From assembly GCA_019753105.1 (NCBI GenBank), contig JAIELJ010000014.1:1-64000 (forward strand): a DNA stretch of 64,000 nucleotides, given 5' to 3'. The translations under genes were made by a program, and so were the position numbers. Below the pieces are notes generated by a model. It searched no databases and was not told where the DNA came from. It saw nothing but the letters and a program-made list of their open reading frames with translations. This DNA is from Hyphomonadaceae bacterium (GTDB lineage Bacteria > Pseudomonadota > Alphaproteobacteria > Caulobacterales > Aquidulcibacteraceae). Shown here piece by piece: positions 55,718 through 64,000 of this stretch (positions are counted from its first letter, which is position 1; the number at the start of each line of letters is the position of its first letter).

Positions 55718-56500
55718 ATGGATCCCTTTTTCTGGCAATCGGTTCTCGTGGGTTTCGTCGCGCAACTTGTCGATGGCGCCCTGGGCATGGCGTACGGCTT
55801 GGTGTCGACATCGTTCTTGTTGGCGTTTGGCGTGCCGCCGGCGGCGGCGAGTGCTGCGGTTCACACGGCGGAAATGTTCACCACAGGCACATCTGGCGCC
55901 GCGCACATTTGGCGGCGCAATGTGCAATGGAGTTTGGTTTGGCGTCTCGCTCCAGCCGGCATCATTGGCGGCATCGTCGGCGCGGTGACGCTCTCATACC
56001 TCCCCGTCGCCATTATGAAGCCGATCGTTTCGGTGTATCTGCTCGGCATGGGTGTCTTCGTTCTCGTGCTTGCGATGCGCGGGCCGATCGCACCAAAGGC
56101 GCCAAAAGGCGTGGCCCCAATCGGACTTATCGGCGGCTTTCTTGACGCCGCGGGCGGCGGCGGCTGGGGACCGGTGGTGACAACCACGTTGCTCGGTCGC
56201 GGGCATGGCGCGCGAGAGGCGGTTGGGAGCGTGAACACCTCTGAGTTCTTGGTCACTGCGGCGATCTCGGCCGCATTTTTTGTCACGCTCGGCAGCGTGC
56301 GCTGGACCGACATCATCGGACTGCTCATTGGCGGCGTCGTCGCCGCTCCAATCGCCGCCTTTGTCGTGAGCGTCGTCCGCCCGCGCGCGCTGATGGCGAC
56401 AATTGGCTGCTTGGTGGTGTCGATCGCGGTGTGGCAGATCACTTTGGCAATCGACCCGGAACTGACCTTCCTCACGTCGCTGCGCCGTTCTGTGGGTTGA
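55718..56500 (+). CDS. TauE/SafE (TSUP) family membrane permease
   Basis: A 260-residue protein with about eight membrane segments and the TSUP features FVAQLVDGALGMAYGL in the first half and IGGFLDAAGGGGWGPVVTTT in the second. Family members export or import sulfite, sulfonates and related anions. Its place within the sulfate assimilation run suggests sulfite or sulfate-related transport; direction is not known. It starts seven bases after the previous gene. Confidence 0.88.
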   Translation: MDPFFWQSVLVGFVAQLVDGALGMAYGLVSTSFLLAFGVPPAAASAAVHTAEMFTTGTSGAAHIWRRNVQWSLVWRLAPAGIIGGIVGAVTLSYLPVAIMKPIVSVYLLGMGVFVLVLAMRGPIAPKAPKGVAPIGLIGGFLDAAGGGGWGPVVTTTLLGRGHGAREAVGSVNTSEFLVTAAISAAFFVTLGSVRWTDIIGLLIGGVVAAPIAAFVVSVVRPRALMATIGCLVVSIAVWQITLAIDPELTFLTSLRRSVG

Positions 56501-56506
56501 TTGACG

Positions 56507-57313
56507 ATGACCGATTCCGCGTCGGCTGAGCGCGTTGCGCCGCCGCCAAACTTACACGTTTCGCGCGTGGAGAGCGTGCGCCACTACACGGAGTCTTTGT
56601 TCGCGTTCACGTGCGAGCGGCCGCCGGGTTTGCGTTTCCGGTCTGGCGAGTTCGTGATGATCGGCCTCATGAATGGTGCGAAGCCACTTCTGAGAGCGTA
56701 TTCGATTGCAAGCCCCGCATGGGACGATCGGCTGGCCTTCTATTCTATAAAACTCCCGGACGGCCCGCTCACGAGCCGCCTTCAGAACGTGCGGCCCGGT
56801 GATGAGATCCTGATTGGCCGCAAGCCCACCGGCACGCTTGTACTGGACGCGCTCATGCCAGGCCGGCGGCTCTTCCTGCTCTCTACCGGCACTGGTATCG
56901 CGCCGTTCGCGAGCTTGGTTCGCGATCCGGAGACATATGAGCGCTTTGACGAAGTGATTGTGACCCACACCTGCCGCACTGCTGCTGAGCTTCATTACGG
57001 CCGCGAAGTGGTCGCTGAAGCGCTCGCTGATCCGCTCGTCGGCGAAGAGGCGAGCGTCAAGCTTCGGCACATCACCAGTCTGACGCGCGAACGCCATGGC
57101 CTTGAAGGCCGCATCACCACACTGATTGCCAATGGTGGGCTATTCGAGCACGCCAACATGCCGGCTTTCGATCCGCAGACCGATCGGTTGATGATTTGCG
57201 GATCGGCAGCCGTGCTGAGCGATCTGAAAGAGATCGCGATCGTGCGTGGCTTCACCGAGGGCTCCAATCATGAGCAAGGTAGCTTTGTCGTGGAGCGCGC
57301 GTTCGCCGGATGA
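56507..57313 (+). CDS. fpr: Ferredoxin-NADP reductase
   Basis: ATG 56507 (268 residues) is preferred to TTG 56501. It has the FAD-binding RAYSIASPAW, the NADP-binding STGTGIAPFASLVRDPE and MICGSAAVLSDLKE, with a C-terminal FVVERAF. It moves electrons between NADPH and ferredoxin or flavodoxin. No CysJ flavoprotein is seen in the window, so this enzyme with a ferredoxin may supply CysI. Confidence 0.92.
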   Translation: MTDSASAERVAPPPNLHVSRVESVRHYTESLFAFTCERPPGLRFRSGEFVMIGLMNGAKPLLRAYSIASPAWDDRLAFYSIKLPDGPLTSRLQNVRPGDEILIGRKPTGTLVLDALMPGRRLFLLSTGTGIAPFASLVRDPETYERFDEVIVTHTCRTAAELHYGREVVAEALADPLVGEEASVKLRHITSLTRERHGLEGRITTLIANGGLFEHANMPAFDPQTDRLMICGSAAVLSDLKEIAIVRGFTEGSNHEQGSFVVERAFAG

Positions 57314-57376
57314 TTGCTTCGGCGCAATTGCCCGGCTGTGCAGGGCTAGCTAGGCTCCGCGCGAAGGATTTTGGGT

Positions 57377-59857
57377 ATGTCAGGCGAACCGTCTTGGGTG
57401 GTGCACAAGTTCGGCGGCAGTAGTGTCGCCGACGCTTCATGCTTTCTTCGCGTCGCCGGTATCATCCAGGCGCGCTCCGGCGAGCGTTCGGCGATCGTCC
57501 TCTCCGCATGTCGCGGCGTTACTGACGCGCTTTATGAGCTGGTCGCATTGGCTCAAGAGCGCGCCGATATCGAACCCGCGATTGGCGCGATCCGAAAGCG
57601 GCACACTGAGATCGCCGAAGCGCTTCTCTCCGCCGAACAGGCGGCGCGCTACGCCGACCAACTGGACAATGATCTGCGAGACATTCGCGGTGTTCAGCAC
57701 ACGATCCAGCTGACGCGCACAGCCAGCGCGACAGTCCGCGATCTTGTTGCCGGCTATGGTGAGATCTGGTCGTCGAGATTGCTTGCGTTCTACTTGCGCG
57801 AACAAGCGCGCCCCGGCGATGCCGTAAAGTGGATCGATGCGCGCGAAGTCATCGTCATTGAGCACGGACCGCTCGGGCCCATCGTCGATTGGACGCGTTC
57901 GCGCGAGGGCATGGCCGCGGCCATAGATGCCGGCGCGGAAACGCTGCTCGTCATCACAGGCTTTATCGCCTCCGACCAAAAAGGCGCGCAGACCACGCTT
58001 GGCCGCAACGGCAGTGATTTCTCCGCCTCGATTTTCGGCTCGCTGCTTGGCGCAAGCGAGATTTGCATTTGGACCGACGTCGACGGTGTGTTGTCCGCCG
58101 ATCCGCGCCGCGTTCCGGGCGCCTCCGTCATCGACTCGCTCTCGTATAATGAAGCGATGGAACTGGCGTATTTCGGGGCCAAGGTCATCCATCCGCAAAC
58201 AATGGGGCCAGCGGTCGATGCCGGCATTCCGATCCGCATTCTCAATACATTTGCCCCCGAGGGGCGGGGCACATTGATCTGCGCGGATCCAAAATCGGAT
58301 CTTGCGGTCAAAGGGATTACGAGCATTGAGCACGTCGCGATGATTGATCTTGAAGGCGCAGGCATGATTGGCGTGCCTGGTACGGCGCATCGCCTGTTCG
58401 GCGCGCTTCGCGAAGCCGATGTTTCCGTTATCCTGATTTCCCAAGGGAGTTCGGAGCATTCGATTTGTTGCGCGGTGCCTGCCGCGCAAGTCGATCGCGC
58501 GGCGGAGGTCGTACGTGATGCCTTCGATCGCGAGCTGCGCAATGGTCAGATCCAAGACGTCGCAATTGATCGCGATTTGGCGATCCTGGCGATCGTCGGC
58601 GACGGCATGGCGGGAACGCCGGGCATTGCCGCCAAGCTCTTCGCCGCGTTTGGGCGGGCGGGTGTGAACGTGCGTGCGATTGCGCAGGGCGCGTCAGAGC
58701 GAAACATTTCTGCGGTGGTTGACGCCGCCAGCGCCACGCGCGCTTTGCGTGCGGCGCATGCGAGCTTTTATCTGTCGCCGCACACGCTTTCGATCGGTGT
58801 GATCGGGCCTGGTTCAGTCGGCGGCGCCTTGCTCAATCAGCTCGCCTCGCAAGCGGAACGGTTGGAGCGCGAGTTCAATTTGAACTTCCGCGTGCGCGGC
58901 ATCGCCTCTTCAAAACGTATGGCGTTGTTCGATCGCGGAGCGGACTTGGCCGATTGGCGTGCGGCGGTGGAGAATGCGGCGCAGCCAGTCGATATCGAGC
59001 AATTCTTGGATCACGTCCGCGCTGATCACTTGCCGCACAGCGTCATTATTGATTGCTCGGCCAGTGAAGACGTCGCACGCCGGTACGCGGATTTCTTTGA
59101 GCGCGGCATTCACGTCGTAACCGCAAACAAGAAGGCGCACAGCGCGGAGTTCGCCTATTTCCGGCAGATGGCCGATGCGCGCCGAAGCACTGGCGCGCAC
59201 TATCTCTACGAGACAACTGTCGGCGCAGGTCTGCCGGTGGTGCGCACCGCGCGTGAACTTCGTGAGACGGGCGACGAGATCAAGAGTATCGAAGGCATCT
59301 TCTCAGGGACGCTCGCTTACCTGTTCAATGTCTACAATGGAGAGACGCCATTCTCTGCCGTTGTTCGCGACGCGCGCGAGCGCGGGTATACTGAACCTGA
59401 TCCTCGCGATGATCTCTCGGGTTTGGATGTCGCGCGTAAGCTGATCATCCTGTCGCGAGAAATGGGTCTGAAGCTTGAGCTCGCCGATGTGGAGATCGAA
59501 AGTCTCGTGCCTAAGCCGCTGCAAGGCGCGTCGCCGGATGAGTTTCTTGCGCGACTGCCGGAATACGATGCCGAGATGAAGCAACGTTTTGATGCGGCGT
59601 ACGCACGCGGCAAGGTGCTGCGTTATGTTGGACGTGTCACGGCGTCTGGCGAGGCGAGTGTCGGCGTTGTCGAACTCGATCGCCAGGCCTCGCTCGCAAA
59701 CACAGCGCTAACCGATAACATCGTTCGCTACACCACACGCCGATACAGCGCCAATCCACTCATCGTGCAGGGGCCGGGCGCCGGGCCGGAAGTCACGGCT
59801 GGCGGGGTGTTCGCCGATCTCTTGCGACTTGCTTCTTATCTTGGAGCGCGCATTTGA
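57377..59857 (+). CDS. thrA: Bifunctional aspartokinase / homoserine dehydrogenase I
   Basis: ATG 57377 (AAGGA upstream) gives 826 residues. Residues 1 to about 300 are aspartokinase (VVHKFGGSSVADASCF, TTLGRNGSDFSASIFGSLLG, WTDVDGVLSADPR), about 310-460 two ACT regulatory domains (SVILISQGSSEHSICCAVP, NVRAIAQGASERNISAVVD), and about 465-826 homoserine dehydrogenase (IGVIGPGSVGGALLNQL, VTANKKAHS, GAGLPVVRTARELRETGDE, EGIFSGTLAYLFN). The fused enzyme is the enterobacterial/xanthomonad form; most alphaproteobacteria have separate lysC and hom. The 63-base gap before it holds no leader peptide. Confidence 0.96.
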   Translation: MSGEPSWVVHKFGGSSVADASCFLRVAGIIQARSGERSAIVLSACRGVTDALYELVALAQERADIEPAIGAIRKRHTEIAEALLSAEQAARYADQLDNDLRDIRGVQHTIQLTRTASATVRDLVAGYGEIWSSRLLAFYLREQARPGDAVKWIDAREVIVIEHGPLGPIVDWTRSREGMAAAIDAGAETLLVITGFIASDQKGAQTTLGRNGSDFSASIFGSLLGASEICIWTDVDGVLSADPRRVPGASVIDSLSYNEAMELAYFGAKVIHPQTMGPAVDAGIPIRILNTFAPEGRGTLICADPKSDLAVKGITSIEHVAMIDLEGAGMIGVPGTAHRLFGALREADVSVILISQGSSEHSICCAVPAAQVDRAAEVVRDAFDRELRNGQIQDVAIDRDLAILAIVGDGMAGTPGIAAKLFAAFGRAGVNVRAIAQGASERNISAVVDAASATRALRAAHASFYLSPHTLSIGVIGPGSVGGALLNQLASQAERLEREFNLNFRVRGIASSKRMALFDRGADLADWRAAVENAAQPVDIEQFLDHVRADHLPHSVIIDCSASEDVARRYADFFERGIHVVTANKKAHSAEFAYFRQMADARRSTGAHYLYETTVGAGLPVVRTARELRETGDEIKSIEGIFSGTLAYLFNVYNGETPFSAVVRDARERGYTEPDPRDDLSGLDVARKLIILSREMGLKLELADVEIESLVPKPLQGASPDEFLARLPEYDAEMKQRFDAAYARGKVLRYVGRVTASGEASVGVVELDRQASLANTALTDNIVRYTTRRYSANPLIVQGPGAGPEVTAGGVFADLLRLASYLGARI

Positions 59858-60798
59858 CCGCCGGCGGCGCCAAGCGCGCGACGGCGTTCGCGCCGGCCTC
59901 GGTCGGCAATGTCGGCGTGGGCTTTGATATTCTCGGCTTCTCGCTTGATGCGCTCGGAGACACCGTCACTGCGTCCGTGAGCGATGCGCAAGGCGTCTCG
60001 ATCACTTCCATTGGCGGCGTCGTCGCCGATCTTCCGCTCGACGCCGCGCGCAACACCGCGGGACGCGCGGTGCAGGCGCTGCTGGAGCGCGCCGCGCCGG
60101 GCTTTGGCGTAGCGTTGCAAATCGACAAAGGCATCCCGCTCGGCTCTGGCCTCGGCGGCTCCGCGGCGTCGGCTGTTGGCGCCGTGGTGGCGGCAAATGC
60201 ACTGTTGCCGTCGCCGTTCGACAAGATCGATCTGCTCAAGTTTGCAATGCAAGGTGAAGCGGTCGCGAGTGGCGCGCTGCATGTTGATAATGTCGCGCCG
60301 TCACTGTTTGGCGGTCTGGTGCTGACGGTTGGTGTCGATAATCCGCGCGTGAAGCAGATTCCGGCGCCGTCTGGCGTGCGCGCCGTTGTTGTGCATCCTC
60401 ATCTATTTCTGGCGACGCGCGAGGCGCGCTCGGTGCTGAGCCGCAGTGTCGATATGTCGGACTTCGTCTGGCAGACGGCCAATCTCGCGGGCTTCATATC
60501 GGCATGCTACACGAACGATCTCGACATGCTGCGCGAGTGTTTCGAGGACGTGATTATTGAACGTCAGCGGCAATCACTCATTCCGGGCTTCGCCGAGGTG
60601 CGCGCTGCGGCCATGAACGGCGGTGCGCTCGGGTGTTCTATCTCCGGCGCGGGGCCGAGCATATTTGCGTGGGTTGAAGAGCAACGAGCGCCGCTGGTTG
60701 TTGCGGCTATGCAGGCACAGTTCGCCGCGCGCGGATTGGAATCGGAAGGCTGGGCGGTTGAGATCGAATCCGCCGGCGCACGCTTGATCGAGAGCTAA
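59854..60798 (+). CDS. thrB: Homoserine kinase, GHMP type
   Basis: A 314-residue GHMP kinase; TTG 59854 overlaps the thrA stop. Seen are FAPASVGNVGVGFDILGFSL, the ATP loop GIPLGSGLGGSAASAVGA, HVDNVAPSLFGG and SISGAGPSIFAW. It phosphorylates homoserine. Many alphaproteobacteria instead use the unrelated aminoglycoside-kinase-like ThrB, so this type is notable here. Confidence 0.95.
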   Translation: MTAGGAKRATAFAPASVGNVGVGFDILGFSLDALGDTVTASVSDAQGVSITSIGGVVADLPLDAARNTAGRAVQALLERAAPGFGVALQIDKGIPLGSGLGGSAASAVGAVVAANALLPSPFDKIDLLKFAMQGEAVASGALHVDNVAPSLFGGLVLTVGVDNPRVKQIPAPSGVRAVVVHPHLFLATREARSVLSRSVDMSDFVWQTANLAGFISACYTNDLDMLRECFEDVIIERQRQSLIPGFAEVRAAAMNGGALGCSISGAGPSIFAWVEEQRAPLVVAAMQAQFAARGLESEGWAVEIESAGARLIES

Positions 60799-60802
60799 GG
60801 CG

Positions 60803-62080
60803 ATGCGCTTCGAAAGCACGCGCCGAGCGGGCGGACCAGCGCTCTTTAGTGAAGCGCTCATGCGTGGCGTCGCGCCGGATGGTGGGCTCTACGTGCCGTC
60901 AGTCTGGCCGCGCTTTGAAGCGCGCGACGCACCGGAAGACTTAGCGGCGTTTGCGGCAGCGCTGTTGCGTCCCTTCATGGACGAAGATCCGCTTGCCGAT
61001 GTGCTGCCCGAGATTACCGCGGAGGCATTCACGTTTACGGCGCCGCTAAAGTCGCTGGATCGCGATACAAAGGTGCTCGAGCTTTTTCACGGGCCGACAG
61101 GCGCCTTCAAGGATTTCGGCGCGCGTTTTCTTGCTGCCTGCATGGCGCGCGTGTCGCGCGAGAATGACCAGGTTCTGCATATCCTCGTCGCGACATCTGG
61201 AGATACAGGCGGCGCAGTGGCATCGGCATTTTATCGTCGCCCCGGTGTGCGTGTCAGCATTCTCTACCCCAAGGGCATGGTATCGCCGGCGCAGGAGCGT
61301 CAGCTCACCGGCTGGGGCGCTAATGTCCAAGCGTTCGCGGTGCGCGGCGCGTTTGATGATTGCCAGCGACTTGTGAAGGAGGCCTTCGCCGACGCATCGT
61401 TGCGCGAAGCATTCACGCTCTCGTCGGCCAACAGCATCAACGTCGCGCGTTTGCTGCCGCAGATGAGCTATCTTGCCGCCGCGAGTCTGGCGATTTGGAA
61501 CGAGCGCGGCGTTCCTGCATCATTCGTGATCCCAAGCGGCAATCTGGGTCACGCGACGGCGTGTGTCTGGGCCAAACGCATCGGTCTTCCGATTGATCAG
61601 ATCGTGCTCGCGCACAACGCCAACCGCACGATGCCTGATTTTCTCGACACTGGAGAGTGGCGGCCGCGCGAGACGATACCCACCTTGGCTTCAGCTATGG
61701 ATGTCGGCAATCCTTCAAACGGCGAGCGTTTGCGCCATCTCTACCCGGAGCTTGCGGAGTTGCGCGGCGTTGTCACCGCGCACGTCATCGATGATGACGC
61801 CATTCGCAAACGCATTCGCATCGGCTGGGACGAGCACGGCCAAGCATGGTGCCCGCACACGGCCGCCGCCGCCGAGGCGCATGCGCGCCATACGCGTGGC
61901 GGCGCCAATCCTGGCGCCTGGGTGATCGCCGCGACGGCGCATGCCATAAAATTCCCAGAGATCGTGGAGCCGATCATCGGACAGACAATCGCGCGTCCAG
62001 CGTGGCTTGAACTGCCCGATGGCGGCGTCGCGCAAGATATAGAGCCGCGCCTCGACGCGTTGCGCGCAGCCTTGCTGTAG
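60803..62080 (+). CDS. thrC: Threonine synthase
   Basis: A 425-residue fold-type II PLP enzyme turning phosphohomoserine into threonine. It starts with RFESTRRAGGPALFSEALMR and DGGLYVPS, has the PLP lysine in FHGPTGAFKDFGARF, ATSGDTGGAVASAF for phosphate binding, and PSGNLGHATACVWAKRIGLP. It starts four bases after thrB, completing a thrABC operon. Confidence 0.96.
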   Translation: MRFESTRRAGGPALFSEALMRGVAPDGGLYVPSVWPRFEARDAPEDLAAFAAALLRPFMDEDPLADVLPEITAEAFTFTAPLKSLDRDTKVLELFHGPTGAFKDFGARFLAACMARVSRENDQVLHILVATSGDTGGAVASAFYRRPGVRVSILYPKGMVSPAQERQLTGWGANVQAFAVRGAFDDCQRLVKEAFADASLREAFTLSSANSINVARLLPQMSYLAAASLAIWNERGVPASFVIPSGNLGHATACVWAKRIGLPIDQIVLAHNANRTMPDFLDTGEWRPRETIPTLASAMDVGNPSNGERLRHLYPELAELRGVVTAHVIDDDAIRKRIRIGWDEHGQAWCPHTAAAAEAHARHTRGGANPGAWVIAATAHAIKFPEIVEPIIGQTIARPAWLELPDGGVAQDIEPRLDALRAALL

Positions 62081-62089
62081 GAGTTTGGA

Positions 62090-63091
62090 ATGAAGGCGTA
62101 CGGATCTGTTCTTGATGCGATCGGCAATACGCCTCTCATCAAATTGAAACGCGCCTCCGAGGAGACGGGCTGCACCATTCTCGGCAAGGCGGAGTTCTTG
62201 AACCCAGGCCAGTCCGTGAAGGACCGTGCTGCGCTGTCGATCGTGCGTGACGCAGAGCGCCGCGGTGCGCTGAAGCCGGGTGGCGTGATCGTTGAAGGAA
62301 CGGCGGGCAACACCGGCATCGGCTTGGCGCTCATTGGCGCAGCACTTGGCTATCGCGTCATTGTCGTGATGCCGCGCACGCAAAGCCAAGAGAAGAAAGA
62401 CGCCGTGGTCACGCTCGGCGCAGAGCTTATCGAAGTCGACGCCGCGCCGGCGGCGAGTGACAACCACTATCCCAAAGTCGCGCGCCGGCTCGCCGAAGAG
62501 AAAGCGAAAACCGAACCCAATGGCGCGATCTGGGCCAATCAGTTCGACAATGTCGCGAACCGCCAGGGCCACTACGACACGACCGGGCCGGAGATTTGGC
62601 GTGACACGGACGGTAAGGTGGATGGCTTCATCTGCGCCGTTGGTTCAGGCGGCACGCTTGGCGGCGTCAGCCTCTCTCTAAAGGAGCGCAACAAAGACGT
62701 TGTGATCGGCATCGCCGATCCAGCAGGCGCGGCGCTCTACAACTGGTACAAGCACGGTGAGCTGAAAGCCGAGGGCACGTCGATTACCGAAGGCATCGGG
62801 CAAGGGCGGGTCACCGCAAATCTCGAAGGCGTCACCGTCGATGAAGCATTCCGCATCGAAGACGCCGACTGGCTGCCTGTGCTGTACGATCTCATTCAGG
62901 AGGAGGGCCTCTGCCTCGGCGGCTCCTCCGCCTTGAATGCGCTTGGCGCGGTGCAACTCGCGCGCAAACTGGGCCCGGGCAAGACGATCGTCACGATCCT
63001 CTGCGACTACGGCAACCGCTACACGAGCCGGCTGTTCAACGCGGACTTCCTGCGCTCCAAGGATTTGCCCGTCCCGCCCTGGATCAAGTGA
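62090..63091 (+). CDS. cysK: Cysteine synthase A
   Basis: A 333-residue PLP enzyme that makes cysteine from O-acetylserine and sulfide; AGGAG lies eight bases before ATG. Seen are AIGNTPLIKLKRASEETG, the PLP lysine in LNPGQSVKDRAALS, EGTAGNTGIGLALIGAALG, GSGGTLGG and GGSSALNALGAV. TAGNTG replaces the more common TSGNTG, a variant I associate with long CysK forms. It follows thrC by nine bases, so it may be read with the thr operon. No serine acetyltransferase is in the window. Confidence 0.93.
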   Translation: MKAYGSVLDAIGNTPLIKLKRASEETGCTILGKAEFLNPGQSVKDRAALSIVRDAERRGALKPGGVIVEGTAGNTGIGLALIGAALGYRVIVVMPRTQSQEKKDAVVTLGAELIEVDAAPAASDNHYPKVARRLAEEKAKTEPNGAIWANQFDNVANRQGHYDTTGPEIWRDTDGKVDGFICAVGSGGTLGGVSLSLKERNKDVVIGIADPAGAALYNWYKHGELKAEGTSITEGIGQGRVTANLEGVTVDEAFRIEDADWLPVLYDLIQEEGLCLGGSSALNALGAVQLARKLGPGKTIVTILCDYGNRYTSRLFNADFLRSKDLPVPPWIK

Positions 63092-63096
63092 GCCGA

Positions 63097-63495
63097 TCAG
63101 CCCTTGCTTAAGGTGGTGTCGATATCAAAGCCGTCTTTCAGTGCGAGGGTGACTGGTGTGCGCTCGGCGATTTCGCTCAGCCGGGCGATTTGATCTTCGG
63201 AGAGCGGGCCGCGCGTCACAATCTTGCGCTCGATCTTTCGGCGCGGCTCGCCAGCGTGGAGCGCGAGATCGACGCTAACGCCCTCCAGCGGCCAAGTTTT
63301 TCGCTCGGCGTACATCTTGAGCGTGATCGCTGTGCACGCGCTTAGGCCGGAGAGCACGTAAGCGAATGGCGATGGGCCGGCGTTTCCGCCGCCAAGGGCC
63401 GGTGGTTCGTCCGCAATGAGCGCGTAACCATTGGCGTCGATCTCGGTTCGGTAGTTCGGCCCGCTCAGCGCCGCATGCACGCGTGATCCCGCCAT
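63097..63495 (-). CDS. OsmC-family protein
   Basis: ATG 63495 (AAGGGG nine bases upstream) gives 132 residues. The pattern PPALGGGNAGPSPFAYVLSG, LSACTAITLKMYAERK and ERKIVTRGPLSEDQIARLSE is that of OsmC/YhfA-like proteins, small thiol peroxidases or redox-linked proteins. The second conserved Cys is in LSACTAIT; the first is not evident, so peroxidase activity is doubtful. It is convergent with cysK, five bases apart. Confidence 0.87.
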   Translation of the reverse strand: MAGSRVHAALSGPNYRTEIDANGYALIADEPPALGGGNAGPSPFAYVLSGLSACTAITLKMYAERKTWPLEGVSVDLALHAGEPRRKIERKIVTRGPLSEDQIARLSEIAERTPVTLALKDGFDIDTTLSKG

Positions 63496-63551
63496 GATTT
63501 CGATCCCCTTTGCCGCAAGCATGCGCGGGGCGCGCGGCGAGCGTCAAAGCA

Positions 63552-63579
63552 AAACGGCGGCCCTTGCGAGCCGCCGTTT
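63552..63579 (-). terminator. Hairpin terminator
   Basis: AAACGGCGGC (63552-63561) pairs perfectly with GCCGCCGTTT (63570-63579) around eight bases. It lies just past the 3' end of the minus-strand gene at 63601, and a short TTT run follows on that strand. Confidence 0.75.
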
Positions 63580-63600
63580 GAATTTGCTCTAGTCGACGTC

Positions 63601-64000
63601 TCAGCGAACTTCTTCAACCTCGACATCATCTGGCGCGGATTGCGTCGCCTCAGGGCGCGGCGGCGTTAGCGCCGCTGCCGGGAGTGCTAGAACAGGCCCC
63701 AGAGCATCGTTGCCGCCGCGCTCCATGCGCGGATGGATCAATTGGCCGCCATCGCCGAAGACATAAACAAGACGCGCCCAATCATTGTCGTCGTACATGA
63801 AGGCTGGGCCTTCCGGATCGAGATCCGACCAGTCCGCTTCCCGCGGCGCGCCGGCGGCTTGCGCCAGCCAAGTGCGCGCGGCGTTCTCCTCGCCGCGCCC
63901 TCGCGCGACTTGCGCGAACAGGATGCAAATGCGCGAGGAGGGATTTTCGCGATAGGCGTCTTCGAGGTGCGATTGCGCAGCGCCCCAATCGCCGCGCTCC
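63601..64000 (-). CDS. HemY-like TPR protein, C-terminal part
   Basis: The frame stays open to the window edge, so only the last 132 or so codons are seen; the ATG at 63798 is internal. The visible part has a TPR-like segment (GDWGAAQSHLEDAYRENPSS, RICILFAQVARGRGEENAAR) followed by TWLAQAAGAPREADWSD, the pattern of HemY membrane proteins linked to heme biosynthesis genes. A variable acidic tail ends at the stop. Confidence 0.65.
   Translation of the reverse strand, partial: ERGDWGAAQSHLEDAYRENPSSRICILFAQVARGRGEENAARTWLAQAAGAPREADWSDLDPEGPAFMYDDNDWARLVYVFGDGGQLIHPRMERGGNDALGPVLALPAAALTPPRPEATQSAPDDVEVEEVR

Noticed and set aside
57314-57376. Search for a Thr/Ile leader peptide before thrA
   Set aside because: Only 63 bases separate it from fpr; no Thr/Ile-rich frame or terminator is present.
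57437-58555. 372-codon minus-strand frame within thrA
   Set aside because: Antisense shadow of the aspartokinase domain, which has all expected motifs.

Overview
The window is GC-rich, densely packed bacterial DNA, most probably from an alphaproteobacterium of the Caulobacterales/Hyphomonadaceae type. This is inferred from a SAM-II riboswitch ahead of metX, a long-form HisG, a HemY-like TPR protein and base composition. No rRNA is present, so the taxon is not fixed.

Region 1 (1-13136) is an integrated genomic island. It starts at a tRNA-Arg(CCG) gene whose last 16 bases (62-77) recur exactly at 13121-13136, giving attL and attR. Inside are a tyrosine integrase and an AlpA-like partner, small cargo genes, a secreted RHS/YD-repeat protein whose variable tip looks like a URI (GIY-YIG-fold) nuclease toxin, one or two candidate immunity genes, a broken RHS core fragment, a serine recombinase, an XRE regulator, a lipoprotein and a phage-type protein.

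Region 2 (13249-16859) holds a coupled set of poorly known genes: a zinc-ribbon/SHOCT membrane protein, a zinc-ribbon protein with an M48 peptidase-like domain whose metal ligands are lost, and two acidic proteins. A VOC protein follows.

Region 3 (16856-26325, minus strand) is the most unusual part. A 2102-residue protein is built almost wholly of about 260 Ser/Thr-rich octapeptides. It is followed by an OGT-like (GT41) glycosyltransferase and then, 14 bases on, by UDP-xylose synthase. The order suggests a dedicated glycosylation cassette for a giant repeat protein.

Region 4 (28.6-63.1 kb) is an amino-acid biosynthesis block. A his operon (leader peptide, hisG, a hisD-hisB fusion, hisH, hisA, hisF, hisIE, hisC) converges with a nine-gene branched-chain operon (ilvD, C, G, M, leuA, C, D, B, ilvE) that has its own leader peptide and terminator-type attenuator. 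Back to back with that lies a SAM-II riboswitch driving a small unknown gene, metX, metB and a LysR regulator. Then come the assimilatory sulfate genes (cysI, a DUF934-cysH fusion, cysD, cysN, two siroheme genes, a TauE-type exporter, a ferredoxin-NADP reductase), thrABC and cysK. The genes feed one another: ThrA/B/C make threonine for isoleucine and homoserine for MetX; sulfide from CysI goes to CysK; siroheme enzymes supply the CysI cofactor. Many gene forms (IlvG/M, bifunctional ThrA, GHMP ThrB, HisIE, MetB) resemble those of gammaproteobacteria more than typical alphaproteobacteria. The window ends with an OsmC-like gene and the 3' part of a HemY-like gene.
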